64,000 bases of DNA from the NCBI GenBank assembly GCA_028554645.1, contig JAQOOI010000070.1, positions 62,001-126,000 on the forward strand, in the 5' to 3' direction. The translations under genes were made by a program, and so were the position numbers. This document shows positions 1 through 11,212 of this stretch, one piece after another. Each line of letters starts with the position of its first letter. The stretch's first letter is position 1. The notes under the pieces are model-generated. The model was given only the letters and a program-made list of their open reading frames with translations, made no database searches and was not told the DNA's origin. Origin of the DNA: Omphalotus guepiniiformis (Eukaryota > Basidiomycota > Agaricomycetes > Agaricales > Omphalotaceae).

Positions 1-109
1 AGGTATGTGATGAATCGAGTTCTATGCCAGATGAAACTGAAAAGGATACGAAGAATGTGAAGGGCTCCAAGTCATCCTGTCTCTCTTAATCGTCGAAGGG
101 CTGCCAATG

Positions 110-227
110 CTGGCCAGCGGGAGACAAAGCGTTGAGCGTAAAGAGAGCCAAACCACGTGGCTGGCTTCCACTGCACCTCGGTTGACCGTGGTCGCTGCCT
201 CGCTGTTCACCATCACCATCATCCACC
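110..227 (+). promoter_or_regulatory. Promoter and 5' UTR of FunK1-like copy 1
   Basis: A CACGTG palindrome lies at 154-159, about 70 bp before the start codon. The last 25 bases before ATG (caccatcaccatcatccacc and flanks) are nearly identical in copies 2 and 3. The block therefore duplicated together with the gene. No clear TATA box is visible here, unlike in the other two copies. A role for the CACGTG box as a bHLH-type binding site is inference. Confidence 0.5.
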
Positions 228-1529
228 ATGTATCAACCTGGCATCGTACTGTTTCAAAAAGCTAAGGCTTCTCATCCAGGACATCTAAACGATGCAATTG
301 AATATTATCAGACTCGGAAAGCTATTAATTATAACAAGATTCTGAATAGCGAAGATGTCCAACTCGGAATCGCAAGAATTCGTGGCTTTGTGTCTTCCCG
401 AATACCTGAAGAGATCCTGGAGGTTGTGTGGCTCAGGCTCATGGTCATTGTTCTCTTTAGAGCTCCTACGCTCTTGATCAGCTTGCGGACGTGTCTACGA
501 GCGGAAGCCTACATAAATCCTGGAGCCGTTATTCACCGCACTTGCACTCGCGACTATTCTTCTGCTGCCGGTGAGGCTCGAAGGCGGAAGCACAGACGTT
601 ATCGCATGGTCCTTCAAGACTGCCGTGGCAATCTCAGCACGTTCAAGGATGTGAAGGAACTGCTGTCTGTCATGCATGACGCATTGATTAGTGAGTTCTA
701 TTCCGCTTTTTATGAGATACATTGGCACAGTGAATTAACGATGCTGTATATTAGCTCACGAAGACGCATACACAAAGGCAAAAGTGCTGTATTGTAGCAT
801 TAGTGTGGGGAATATTCTGATAACTGAGGATGGGAAGGGATTACTCGTTGATTGGGAGCTTTCAAAGTCGAATCTAGAACTAGTGAATGCACGACAACCT
901 GCTCACTGGGATACAGTACGTCGCCCTGATTCACATTTCTTGGTCAATATCTGAGCAACCGTAATCTTTAGGGAACTTGGCAATTCATTTCGGCTGCTCT
1001 CCTCTCTAATCCAGATGCTCATGCCACACGTGCAGATTGCCTGGAATCCTACTTTCACGTTCTCAGTTGGATCACATTGCAGTACACCAACCATTCAACA
1101 TCTCCATCCCGTGTCGCGAAACATCTCACCCTGGTATATGACGACTATGATGAGGAGGTTCAAGTTCTGGGAGGTTCTATGAAGCGCGATACAATGTTGA
1201 GCGCCTCTTTAACAAGAATCAGATTCGCCCCAGGACCTCTAGCTGATTTGATTGAAGATCTCGAGGAAACCTGTGCTTCGCGCTATACTACCGATCCAGA
1301 TCCTAAGAGGCTCGATATCGCACTGAAAGTTCTTGCTAAAGAAGATATCAGTGAAGAAGAACGGGATTCGATTTATCTGGACAATATTCATTACAGGAAA
1401 TACGAGCGGCGGCAGAGGCTCACTTCTGCGAAATGGTTCATTGATCGGTTCAAGGAAGCTATTGTATCTGATAAATGGTCAGAACGTTCTCTCGAGCGGC
1501 GCGAGATACGATTTCCTATGAAGAAGTAG
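228..1529 (+). CDS. FunK1-derived pseudokinase, tandem copy 1
   Basis: Exons 228-690, 755-915 and 972-1529 join into 393 aa without a stop. From about residue 90 to the end it matches the C-lobe of the full FunK1 gene at 7670. The shared blocks are the CLRAE..INPGAV segment, VLQDCRGNLSTF, GNILITEDGKGLL.DWELSK, GTWQFISAALL, LESYFHVLSW and the ERR...WFIDRFKEAI tail. The position of the catalytic HRD reads YCS, and the ATP-binding lysine region is absent, so phosphotransfer is not expected. The first 90 residues are unlike the full gene: a TPR-like helix pair (residues about 12-40) and an F-box-like RIPEEILEVVW stretch, both weak matches. Copies 2 and 3 follow at 2.1-2.2 kb spacing. Expressed regulator or recent decay product is undecided; the intact frame argues for function. 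Confidence 0.75.
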
Positions 1530-2280
1530 TGGTCGTAACGGTATCACTTGTCGTTGAACGTCCTGCGACTCGAGATGAAAATCTGTGTGCCAAACGTCGA
1601 GGGATTCAGGAAGACTATGTGGGACCGTGACGTCTCAAGAAGTCGGTCATATATTTCGTATCAGCGTTCGTTTATTAACTAGCTCTTGAAGGGGCGAGGT
1701 TATGGTCTGACGACCGCAACTCAATGATGTATGTGGAGAGCTAAAAGTCAATCATTTCTCGTTTATCACGAGGGCGGGCGATGAGAGGTGTTCGGATGCT
1801 CGATCTAGGAAATGTTTACTGTAAAAAATTCAACTATCAACTGCTCTAATTCTTCACCTATCACTACCTACTGCTTCATTTTAACTACATGTTTCGGTCG
1901 TCTTTTAGATGTTTTCCTGCTTCCTGCTTGAGCATGTATGTACTAGCTCAGTACTTAGGATTCGGTCTGTCTTTTTTGTGCATAGGAAAACTTTCGACGT
2001 TTCTCGTGTAAAGAAAGCTAGCGCTTGTTGTGTGCGTCTACATTTCGAATATTGAGCGCTAAAACATGCTTTGACAACCTTCACACGGCCTGTTTCTCTT
2101 TCATCCTTTCACTTCATCTATGCTGCTCGAATTGTTAGAAGGAACTTGAATGATGATAGAAAACTGAAAAGGACTCGGACACTACAAAGTAAAGGTATGT
2201 TACCCTATCGGCGAATTCTATGGGAGATGAAATTGAAAAGGATACGAAGAGGGCGAAGGGCTCATCCTATCGCTTTTCTA

Positions 2281-2474
2281 TTTTTTATACTCCTAGTCGT
2301 CAAAGCGTCGCCATGAATGCTGGCCAGGGAGACGAAGCGTTGAGTAGGTACTAAGGTAGGTGCGAGAGAGATCCGAACACGTGGCTGAGTGGCTCACTGC
2401 GACGTGCGTATACGGTGTGTTTGACCCTGGTTTGACCGCGTCGCTGTTCACCATCACCATCATCCACATCCACC
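2281..2474 (+). promoter_or_regulatory. Promoter and 5' UTR of FunK1-like copy 2
   Basis: A TATA-like ttttttatac is at 2281-2290 and the conserved CACGTG box is at 2378-2383. The shared leader caccatcaccatcatccacatccacc runs up to the ATG. The same order and spacing recur before copy 3. Confidence 0.5.
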
Positions 2475-3872
2475 ATGTCTCAACCTGGCGTCGGCGTACT
2501 GTGTCAAAAAGCTGAGGCTTCTCGTCATTCAGGACATATAAACGATGCACTTCAAAATTATCAGAAGGCTATTTATTATAACAAGATTCTGAATACTAGT
2601 AGCGAAGATGATGTCCGACTTGGAGTCGCGAGAATTCCTGTCTTTGTGTCTCCCAGGATACCTCAAGAGATTCTGGAGGTTGTGTGGCTCACTTGTCTTC
2701 TTAGATATTCTATAATAAAGTTTGATGAAAGTAAGCCCAGCTCGTTATTCCCTATATCTATTCGAGAATAACACTCTAGATTCATTGTTAAATCAATTAT
2801 CATAGATACTACACGAGAATCGTACAAGCTATCAAGCAGCTTTCGGACATGTCTACGAGCGGAAGAGATAAACCCTGGAGCCGTTATTCACCGCACTTGC
2901 ACTCGCGACTATTCTTCCGCTAAGGCGCGATGGCGAAATCACAGACGTTATCGTCTGGTCCTCCAAGACTGTCGTGGCAATCTCAGCACGTTCAAGAATG
3001 TGAAGGAATTGCTGTCTGTCATGCATGACGCATTGATTGGTGAATTATATTCCTATTTACATGAGATACATAGTGAATTAATGTATTTTAGCTCATGAGG
3101 ACGCATACACAAAGGCAAATGTGCTATATCGTAACATCAATGTGGGGAATATTCTGATAACTGAGGATGGGAAGGGATTACTTGTTGATTGGGAGCTTTC
3201 AAAGCCGAAATCAGAATTAGCGAAAGCGCAACAACCTGAACGCACAGTACGTAGGTGCTACGAGTTTGTTGTCAATGTCGCTACTATCCGAGTAACCTTT
3301 AGGGCACCTGGCAATTCATCTCGGCTGCTCTCCTCTCTAATCCAGATGCTCATGCCACACGTGCAGATTGCCTGGAATCCTACTTTCACGTTCTAGGTTG
3401 GATTGCATTGCAGTACACCAACCATTCAACATCTCCATCCCGTGTCGCGAAACATCTTACCCTGGTATATGATGACTATGATGAGGAGGAAGAAGGCAGA
3501 ATTGTGGGAGGTTTTCTAAAGCGCATTTACATGAAGATCGATGCTTTGGCCGAAATCGGATTCACCCCAGGACCTCTAGCTGATTTGATCGAAGATCTTG
3601 AGGAAACCTGCGCTTCGCGCTATGCTCGTGACCCAGATCCCGAGCAGGTTGAAATCACTCTGGAAGCCCTAGCCAACGAAGATCTCAGTCCAAGATTACG
3701 GAAGGCGCAGGAGAGCAACATTCACTACCGAGTTTACGAGCGGCGAAAACGACTCACTTCTTCGAAATGGTTCATAGACCGTTTCAAGGAAGCTATAGTA
3801 TCTGATAAATGGTCAGAACGTTCTCTCGAGCGGCACAAGATACGACTTCCCATGAAGAAGCATTGGCCGTGA
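2475..3872 (+). CDS. FunK1-derived pseudokinase, tandem copy 2
   Basis: Exons 2475-2730, 2806-3039, 3092-3246 and 3303-3872 give 404 aa with canonical GT-AG introns and consistent phases. It has one intron more than its neighbours: 2731-2805 splits the region just before the FunK1 homology. The HRD position reads YRN, so the aspartate is lost, while GNILITEDGKGLLVDWELSK and the GTWQFISAALL block are kept. The N-terminus QKAEASRHSGHINDALQNYQ is TPR-like, followed by RIPQEILEVVW, which recalls an F-box. The tail after DLIEDLEETCASRY is strongly conserved with copies 1 and 3. A catalytically dead kinase-like protein is the simplest reading; the N-terminal domain calls are weak. Confidence 0.75.
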
Positions 3873-4097
3873 TGATATCACCGTCGAACTTCCTGCGACT
3901 CGAGATGGCAGGAAATGAGGAAGACCATCCGTGGGACGTCTCAAGAAGTCGGTCATTTGTGTTCGGTTTATCGACTAGCTCTTGATTGGGCGAGGTTATG
4001 GTCTGACGACCGCAACTCAATGAATTATGTGGAGAGCTAAAAGCCAATCATTTCTCATTTATCCCGAGGGCGGGCGATGAGAATTGTTCGGATGCTG

Positions 4098-4127
4098 GAC
4101 TTAGGAGTAGGAGTAGGAGTAAGAGTA
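4098..4127. repeat. GGAGTA microsatellite
   Basis: A short run of ggagta units (taggagtaggagtaggag, then agta) lies in the spacer between copies 2 and 3. The rest of 3873-4370 is homologous spacer sequence repeated between the tandem units and holds no further gene. Confidence 0.6.
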
Positions 4128-4370
4128 TGGTAACCGGCTTGGGACATGTATATTGTATTGCGCGCCTACATGCACATTGAGCGCTAATAAAATATACTTT
4201 GACAAACTTCACACGGCCTGTTTCTCTTTCATCTATGTATGCCGCTCGACTTGTTAGAAGAATGATGACAGCAAACTGAAAAGCACACTTCTAAGCAAAG
4301 GTATTGTTATCGGCGAGCTCTGTGTGAGATGAAACTGAAAGGGATACAAAGATAGCAAAGGATCCTGTCG

Positions 4371-4541
4371 CTTTTATATACTCTTAATCGTCAAAGCGTT
4401 CCCAATAATGCTGGCCAGCGGGAGACGAAGCGTTGAGTACTACCAATTGAGTAAACAGGTGCGAGAGAGAGCCGAACACGTGGCTGAGTGGCTCACTGCG
4501 TGTATTGACCGCCTCGCTGTTCACCATCACCATCATCCACC
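4371..4541 (+). promoter_or_regulatory. Promoter and 5' UTR of FunK1-like copy 3
   Basis: A TATA-like tttatata is at 4373-4380 and CACGTG at 4477-4482 in the context gccgaacacgtggctgagtg, the same context as in copy 2. The conserved caccatcaccatcatccacc leader ends at the ATG. Confidence 0.5.
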
Positions 4542-5836
4542 ATGTATCAACCCGGCGTCGTACTCTCTCAAAAAGCTGATGCTTCTCGTCGTTCAGGACA
4601 TGTAAAAGATGGAATTGAATGTTGTCAGAAGGTCATTAATTATAACAAGATTCTGAATAGCGAAGATGTCCAACTCGGAATCGCAAGAATTTGTGGCTTT
4701 GTGTCTCCCAGGATACCTTGCGAGATTCTGGAGCTTTTTTGGCTGAGGCTCGTGACTACTGGTTTCCTTAGAGATCCTAAGCTTCTAATCAGCTACCGGA
4801 CGTGTCTACGAGCGGAAGACATAAACCCTGGAGCCGTTATTCACCGCACTTGCATTCACGACTATTCTTCTGCTGCCAGTGAGGCTCGAAGGCGGAAGCA
4901 CAGAAGTTATCGTATGGTCCTTCAAGACTGCCGTGGAAATCTCAGCACGTTCAAGGATGTGAAGGAACTGCTATCTGTCATGCATGACGCATTGATTAGT
5001 GAGTTCTATTCCGCTTTTTATGAGATACATTGGCACAGTGAAGTAACGATGCTGTATATTAGCTCATGAAGACGCATACACAAAGGGAGAAGTGCTGTAT
5101 CATAGCATTAGTGTGGGGAATATTCTGATATCTGAGGACGGGAAGGGATTACTCGCTGATTGGGAGCTTTCAAAGTCGAATTTAGAACTAGCGAATGCAC
5201 GACAACCTCCCCACTGGGATACAGTACGTAGCCCTGATTCATATTTTCGTTCAATGTTGCTAATATCTGGGTACTTGTAACCTTTAGGGAACTTGGCAAT
5301 TCATTTCAGCTACTCTCCTTTCTAATCCAGATGCTCAAGCCACACGTGCAGATTGCCTGGAATCCTACTTTCATGTTCTAAGTTGGATTGCATTGCAGTA
5401 CACCAACCATTCAACATCTCCATCCCGTGTCGCGAAACATCTTACCCTGGTATATGACGACTACGATGAGGAGGAGGATCAAATTTTGGGAGGTTCTATG
5501 AAGCGCGATACAATGTTGAGCGCCTCTTTAACAAGAATCAGATTCGCCCCAGAACCTCTTGCTGACTTGATCGAAGATCTTGAGGAAACCTGCGCTTCGC
5601 GCTATGCTCGTGACCCAGATCCCGAGCAGGTCGAAACCACTCTGGAAGCCCTTGCTAGAGACAATCTCAGTGCAAAAGAACGGGCCTATCATTTGAATAA
5701 CTCTAACTACCGAGTTTACGAGCGGCGAAAACGACTCACATCTTCGAAATGGTTCATAGACCGTTTCAAGGAAGCTATAGTATCCGACAAATGGTCAGAA
5801 CGTTCTCTCGAGCGGTGCGAGATACAACTTCCCTGA
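4542..5836 (+). CDS. FunK1-derived pseudokinase, tandem copy 3
   Basis: Exons 4542-4998, 5063-5223 and 5288-5836 encode 388 aa. The structure matches copy 1 exactly, including the intron that interrupts the codon after ALI. The HRD position reads YHS; DWELSK and GTWQFIS are intact. The protein ends a few residues earlier than copy 2. N-terminal residues 1-90 carry the same TPR-like (ASRRSGHVKDGIECCQKVI) and F-box-like (RIPCEILELFW) pieces. Divergence between copies is spread over the gene while splice sites and frame are kept in all three. That suggests selection, but expression is unproven. Confidence 0.75.
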
Positions 5837-6508
5837 AGAAGCATTGATTGTACTACCATAATCACTGACGAACGCCACGTTGAACGGAAAGTGAAGATTT
5901 GCGTGCCAAGCGTCAAGGGATCGAAGAAGACCAGTTAGAAGTCGGTCTCCATCCTTTCCCACTGGATGATTTCCGGTTGATGTATTTGTTGTACCCGTTT
6001 TCACTATCTTTTGATAGAGCACATAGAGGGCTTCGTTGTACAGATATTTGCCTAGAGAAATAAAACATCGTTGTAGGGATATGTGTCACACTGACATTTG
6101 ACTGGCCAAAATGTTAACTTGGCGTAATGCATATATCTACTTCTGTTACCGTGTCCTGGCTGACGTCCTTCGCAGGAATCCCCGATATGTAGATGTACCG
6201 ACTACGCACTGCTTGTCCGCCTTCCTGATATCCTGGTTCACATGGCACTATGTGTTGTGTCGGAGGATCGCAAGACATCTGCACTCAATCGAGCTCATTG
6301 GGCTTGCGTAGGAGCTGAGGAAACCGAAGAGAGAGGGTCGAGAACTTGTGAATCGTGGGTCGTGGGGGTGCAGATGGGGAAACGCTGAGGTGCAGTATCC
6401 GATTTCACTTCCCGATTCACATACTTAGACTCATCGCAGCTATAGTGGATAGGGTGCTGAGTACCGTCCCGACTCTCGCATAGCAGAAACCTTAAAAGAC
6501 TATCAGTT
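5837..6508. other. Intergenic spacer
   Basis: Downstream spacer of copy 3 converging on the minus-strand phosphotransferase gene. No coding, RNA or repeat structure is evident. Confidence 0.5.
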
Positions 6509-7387
6509 CTACAACCTTGGATATAGAAATGTTGCGCAGCCTACCATGACAGATATATCCCGACCCAGCCCTAGTAGTGTCCAATAGATGTTCCGAATAA
6601 ACATCATCTGACCTGGCCCTTCAAAACGACCAAATATCCAGGGTATCATGCGATGCCACGACGCTGGACCACCCCTGCGTTCTTCAGCATGAAGTATTGC
6701 ATTCCCATATTCGAACCAGTCAGGGTAAATCCCGGCTAAACCCCAATCTAGGAGCCATAATTGACCATCACGACCTAAAATCATATTGAGAAGGTGCATA
6801 TCCTGATGGACCAAAGCAAGGGGCCTGCTTGCATCAAACAAGGGTGTATCCAACGGAAGTCTTTTCAGGCATTGCATCCAATAAAGTCTGTCGATGTACC
6901 ATCTTCGCATATGTGCGTAAGAATCGAAACGATCGGGTCCAGGATCTTTGAATAGCCTGCCTTCACAGATGTTAGGTTCTGTCCCGAGCGGACCAATAGT
7001 AGAAAGACCAAGGCGAGTAGGAAGACGTCGTAACTGGTAGACATAGTATCGAAGTGTGGCACCCACACGGAATTTCATCCACCAACTAAGTTCATCCCAG
7101 ATGGTATCCAAGACTTGTCCCTCCACATACTCCATAACCAAATACTGTTCCGCACCCTCATTGATATAACGTTGATGAAACGGTACTGGGATGCACGTCT
7201 CGCGACGAACTACCTCCGCGGCTATTAGTTCATGCTCCCAAATCATAGAACGATGTTTGACGACAGTATCATGTGAGATACGAGAAACTATGCCGGTGTT
7301 CATTTCCGTGGAAAGGCGAATGAAGAAGGTATTCGCGTCGATTTTTGGGGCGGAGCGCGTCAGGTCTTTGATTTCGGTATCGGACAT
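6509..7387 (-). CDS. APH-like phosphotransferase family protein
   Basis: Single-exon gene of 292 aa on the minus strand. The aminoglycoside phosphotransferase/choline kinase fold is recognised from YLVMEYVEGQVL (hinge, residues about 90-105), LVHQDMHLLNMIL (catalytic Brenner-type loop with H.D and N, about 190-203) and LWLLDWGLAG (metal-binding DWG, about 209-219). N-lobe and C-lobe are both present, so it is probably active. Such intronless APH genes are abundant in agaricomycetes and their substrates are mostly unknown. It is divergent from the full-length FunK1 gene with 282 bp between start codons. Confidence 0.8.
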   Translation of the reverse strand: MSDTEIKDLTRSAPKIDANTFFIRLSTEMNTGIVSRISHDTVVKHRSMIWEHELIAAEVVRRETCIPVPFHQRYINEGAEQYLVMEYVEGQVLDTIWDELSWWMKFRVGATLRYYVYQLRRLPTRLGLSTIGPLGTEPNICEGRLFKDPGPDRFDSYAHMRRWYIDRLYWMQCLKRLPLDTPLFDASRPLALVHQDMHLLNMILGRDGQLWLLDWGLAGIYPDWFEYGNAILHAEERRGGPASWHRMIPWIFGRFEGPGQMMFIRNIYWTLLGLGRDISVMVGCATFLYPRL

Positions 7388-7669
7388 TTTTGAGGTTGAA
7401 AGTTCGACTATCTGGATAAGGTGAGTATATTGATGGGAATTCAGTTCGTGGTGTAGCTTACCCCGCCATTTCCGCCTTTACAAAGAATGAATGGGTAGAG
7501 TAAGGCCTCTATGAGGAAATCCAACATTGGAGTTAACAAGAACAACAAATTTCAAGCAATTAATAGTCCTATAACAGTTCGTATTCGAGTCACGTGAGTC
7601 ACCACGCTGCCTTATATACTGCACCTGTTGTGTGGCGAGTTGAAGACAACTTTGACAACTTATCTCATC
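7388..7669. promoter_or_regulatory. Bidirectional promoter with CACGTG box
   Basis: The region lies between the divergent APH-like and FunK1 genes. CACGTG is at 7591-7596 and a TATA-like ttatata at 7612-7618, about 52 bp before the FunK1 ATG. The CACGTG hexamer also precedes all three short FunK1-like copies, so shared control is possible. Confidence 0.5.
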
Positions 7670-10197
7670 ATGTCTACTGCTCAAAGTGTTCAACGTCAAC
7701 CCTCACCGGTACCTCCTAATGGTGATCCTACGACTCCTCCGCGAAAGACTCCTCAGCCAGCCACAGGTACACCGATCGTAGCCAAAATATCCGGCACAGC
7801 TCCATTTCGGACTGACCAGCTAGAGCGCGGAATTCGTTTCGAAACTTTCGCTGGAGAGATGTCAGGAAATTATGCCGATCCTATGGACCCAAAAACCTTC
7901 TTGGACACCTTTCTTGGCACGCAAGCTTTCGATGGGGCACCCGTACCTTCTTCGCCTTGGAGTGACGACCTAAAAGAGAAATTTCGAAGAGTGCATGACA
8001 CGCAAATCGTAGATGGAAAACCGGTATCCAACCGGGAAAAGGAAATGTATGGACTTCTGGTACGTGCTAAATTCACTTGCTCGACAAGTCTTTTAAACTT
8101 TTGAGCATGATAGGAAGGAGTTGTCAACGATTGCATCGACACTACCTCGTTTAAATACGTTTCAACGTGGAAATATTCGGATTGTAGGGAACTCGAGAAC
8201 TGTGTTGGTTCCGCACCTGACGCTATTCTGTATGACAATGAGCGTTCCAAGCCCCGGGGGGCGAAGAAGTCGGACTCCGCATTCTCAGATCTCGTAATCG
8301 AAGTGAAGGGCCCTAATGCCAGCAAACCTTTCGAGGACAGTAAAGATCACAGCATCGAACGCGACACCATTGATGCCACCAAGATTCGAGGACAGCTCGT
8401 CGCTTATGCTGTCGCTCAGTTTGTTCACCAGTTCCGAACTCACCTGTTCATGGTATATGTTCACGCGGATAAAGCTCGATTCATTCGCTGGGATCACGCC
8501 GGCGCAGTCATGTCGGAAGAGTTTGAGTACAGCGAGAAAAGCTATCTGGCCGATTTCTTCTCTCGTTATACCCGTGCGACACCAGAGGCTCGTGGTATCG
8601 ACACCACAGTCACGATGCTGGAGCAGCATAGCAGTCTTGCGGAGGAAGCTCGAACGCAGCTAAAGCTTGACAAGAATGCGCCTGTGTTCGAGTTTCAGGT
8701 TTGGGATGATCCAAAGGATGACCCAAAGAAGGACCCGAAGGATGACCTGAAGGATGACCCGAAGGATGACCCGAAAGATGACCCGAAAGATGACCCAAAG
8801 GATGACCCAAAGGATGACCCAAAGGAGAGCCAGACACAGTCGTCGCCGTTCCTATACTACGGGACTACAGCATTTGCTGGCAACGACCAGTCTGTGACAG
8901 GCCGTGCCACTCGCATATTCAAGGTCTGGGATCGCAGAGGGCAACGTGTCGTTCTTCTCAAAGATGCGTGGCGAGTTGCGTCTGCCAAACCCGAAGGTAA
9001 AATATATGAGATTTTGAAGGCCAAGCACGTAGAAAACGTCCCGACGTGTCTGCGAGCGGGAGACGTGAAGCCCGGAGCTGTTAATCACTGTACTCGCACC
9101 CACGACTTCCCTTCCACCAAACCTCCCAAATCTCGATGGCGGAAGCACACACATTATCGTTTAATCCTCCTAGAAATTTGCCGAGGCACTCTCATCAAGT
9201 TCAACGATGCGAGGGAGTTGTTATCTGTCATGCATGACACGTTGATCGGTAAGTTGATATAAAATTTACGTGGGATACAAAGCGAATTAACACTACTTGA
9301 TCTAGCCCATCGAGACGCTTACACAAAGGCAGATTTACTGCATCGTGACATTAGTGCGGGGAACATTCTGATAACTGAGGACGGGAAGGGACTACTCGCT
9401 GACTGGGAGCTTGCAAAGCCGAAATCAGAACTAGCGAAAGCGCAACAACCTGAACGCACAGTACGTTGCTTCTACATGTTTGTTGTCAAATTTGCTAATA
9501 TCTGAGTAATCTTTAGGGCACCTGGCAATTCATTTCAGCTGCTCTCCTCTGTGAGCTAGTTGCTCATGCCACGCTCCCAGATGACCTGGAATCCTACTTT
9601 CATGTTCTCGGTTGGACCGCATTGCAGTACACCCACCACTCCTCAACTCCATTCACAGTTTTGAAACATCTTACCCTGGTGTATGACGACTACGATGAGG
9701 AGGAGGACAAAATTCTGGGAGGTTCTACGAAGCGCAATTACATGTTGAGCGCCTCTTTAACAAGAATCGGATTCGCGCCAGGACCTCTTGCTGACTTGAT
9801 CGAAGATCTTGAGGCAACCTGCGCTTCGCGCTATGCTCGTGACCCAAATCCCAAGAGCCTGAAGAAAGCTTTGGATGACCTCGCCAAGGGAGATATCAGT
9901 GCAGAAGAACTTTATGAGAATCACGTTCACTACCAAATTTACGAGCGGCGGAAACGACTTACATCTTCAGACTGGATCATCAACCGGTTCAAGGAAGCCA
10001 TAGACTCCGATCAATGGTCTCAACCTTCTCTCAAGCGGCACGAAATACAACTTCCCAAAAAGAAGATCAATGTTCGTACTTTCACTAACGAAGCTCCCGA
10101 AAGTGAAAAGTCGCGTGCCAAACGTCAGAAGACCGTCCGTGGGACGTCTGTAGAAGGCGGGCCTGCGCTTAATGCTGTTCCTGAACATGACGACTGA
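7670..10197 (+). CDS. Full-length FunK1 protein kinase
   Basis: Exons 7670-8059, 8114-9248, 9306-9460 and 9517-10197 give 786 aa. It is the only FunK1 copy here with a complete kinase core. The ATP lysine is in VVLLKDAW (about residue 375-385), the catalytic loop is LLHRDISAGNIL, the metal loop is DWE in GLLADWELAK, and the C-lobe has GTWQFISAALL and LESYFHVLGW. The N-terminal 250 residues contain the FunK1-type region with FSDLVIEVKGP. A run of ten D-D-P-K units sits between N-terminal region and kinase core. The C-tail is Lys/Arg rich. FunK1 kinases are expanded in mushroom fungi; the substrate is unknown. Likely the parental type of the truncated copies nearby. Confidence 0.85.
8705..8824 (+). 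repeat. 12 bp coding minisatellite (Asp-Asp-Pro-Lys units)
   Basis: Ten tandem 12 bp units, consensus gatgacccaaag with two variant units (KDPK, DDLK), lie inside exon 2 of the FunK1 gene. It encodes an acidic, proline-spaced linker. The 12 bp unit keeps frame on expansion or contraction, so length polymorphism between strains is expected. Confidence 0.9.
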
Positions 10198-10580
10198 AAG
10201 ATCTGCTATAATTTCTGGTCAATGTATTTGTTGTGCATTTGTCTTGCTTGTTTTGTGTGTTTTCGTATATACCCATTGTTTCTAGAGCGCTTGAAGGTAC
10301 AGTTTAGAGATGAACCATTGTTGTAGAGATCTATGTCGCACTGATGTCTGTCTGGATGATACTTGGAATGATAATGTAACATTATGCAGGATAGATTCGT
10401 TTTGTATGAAAGAATTAGTACAGCATTGCTGCAATTTCCATCCGTGCTCTCAAACACTGAACGCGAAGAAAAACCGAAAAAAGGCCCTCGTCTCTCCTGC
10501 CCTCCGTTGCCCGGCACTCACAGCTCACCCGCCTCAATCCACGCGTCATCCCCAATTATACCTCCTCCCGCCGCCTTCAC
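10198..10580. other. Intergenic spacer
   Basis: 3' flank of the FunK1 gene converging on the minus-strand partial gene. Nothing else is recognised. Confidence 0.4.
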
Positions 10581-11212
10581 TCATTCTCCACTGTCCGTCA
10601 CCAGCATCATAACCCCATACACCCCCGGTGGTACATCCGAAAGTCCGAGTCCGAGTCTGCGGTGGTGCGAGGTCAGTTGGTGATACACGGGACAAAAGAA
10701 AAAACCTCACCTTGAACATGCCCAATAAATCTCATATTCCGCTGCAATAGCTTTTAACGAAAACGCTTCAGGGAGGGGGTACCAATCCGTCGATGGAAGC
10801 TGAAGTTCTCCATATATGACGTATTTCGAGCCTTTGTGAATCGTCGTAGCACTAAGAAACAGCAAGAGCAGTGGGCCCAAGTTAATTTGATTGAGAGAGA
10901 AAAAGAAAGCAAGAGGGAGGGGACGTACGTCTTTTCATGACGAGGGCAAAACCCCGATGTATGTCAACTCTCTATACGCCCTCGAATGCGCTTGCGACGT
11001 TCTTCTTTGCGCACCACCCACTGTACCGAACAATCTCCAGCGCGTCTTCTTTAGGGTCTATACTTGCGTGGTGGGTGACGAAGGGAGTGCACCGTTGAGG
11101 TAGCGAGGATGCGAGGATGATCGTGTCTTCGTATTGAACCAAGAACGGGAATGGTCTTTTCGCTCCGTCGCCCAGCAGTCGTACCACCGGTTGAAAGAAC
11201 GCATCCTACGCT
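10581..11212 (-). CDS. Unidentified minus-strand gene, 3' exons
   Basis: Two clean terminal exons, 10711-10851 and 10581-10656, join in phase. They encode a peptide with HKGSKYVIYGELQLPSTDWY and a C-terminus ending PPGVYGVMMLVTDSGE. A further open stretch upstream (about 10970-11212, possible acceptor at 11213) encodes DAFFQPVVRLLGDGAKR and VQYEDTIILASSLPQRCTPF. I could not connect it to the last two exons with a canonical intron in frame, so either an exon is missed or the gene is damaged. The composition looks protein-like rather than random. No family is recognised. Confidence 0.4.

Noticed and set aside
8610..8837. Minus-strand open frame with repeated Gly-His-Pro units
   Set aside because: It is the antisense shadow of the DDPK minisatellite in the FunK1 gene.
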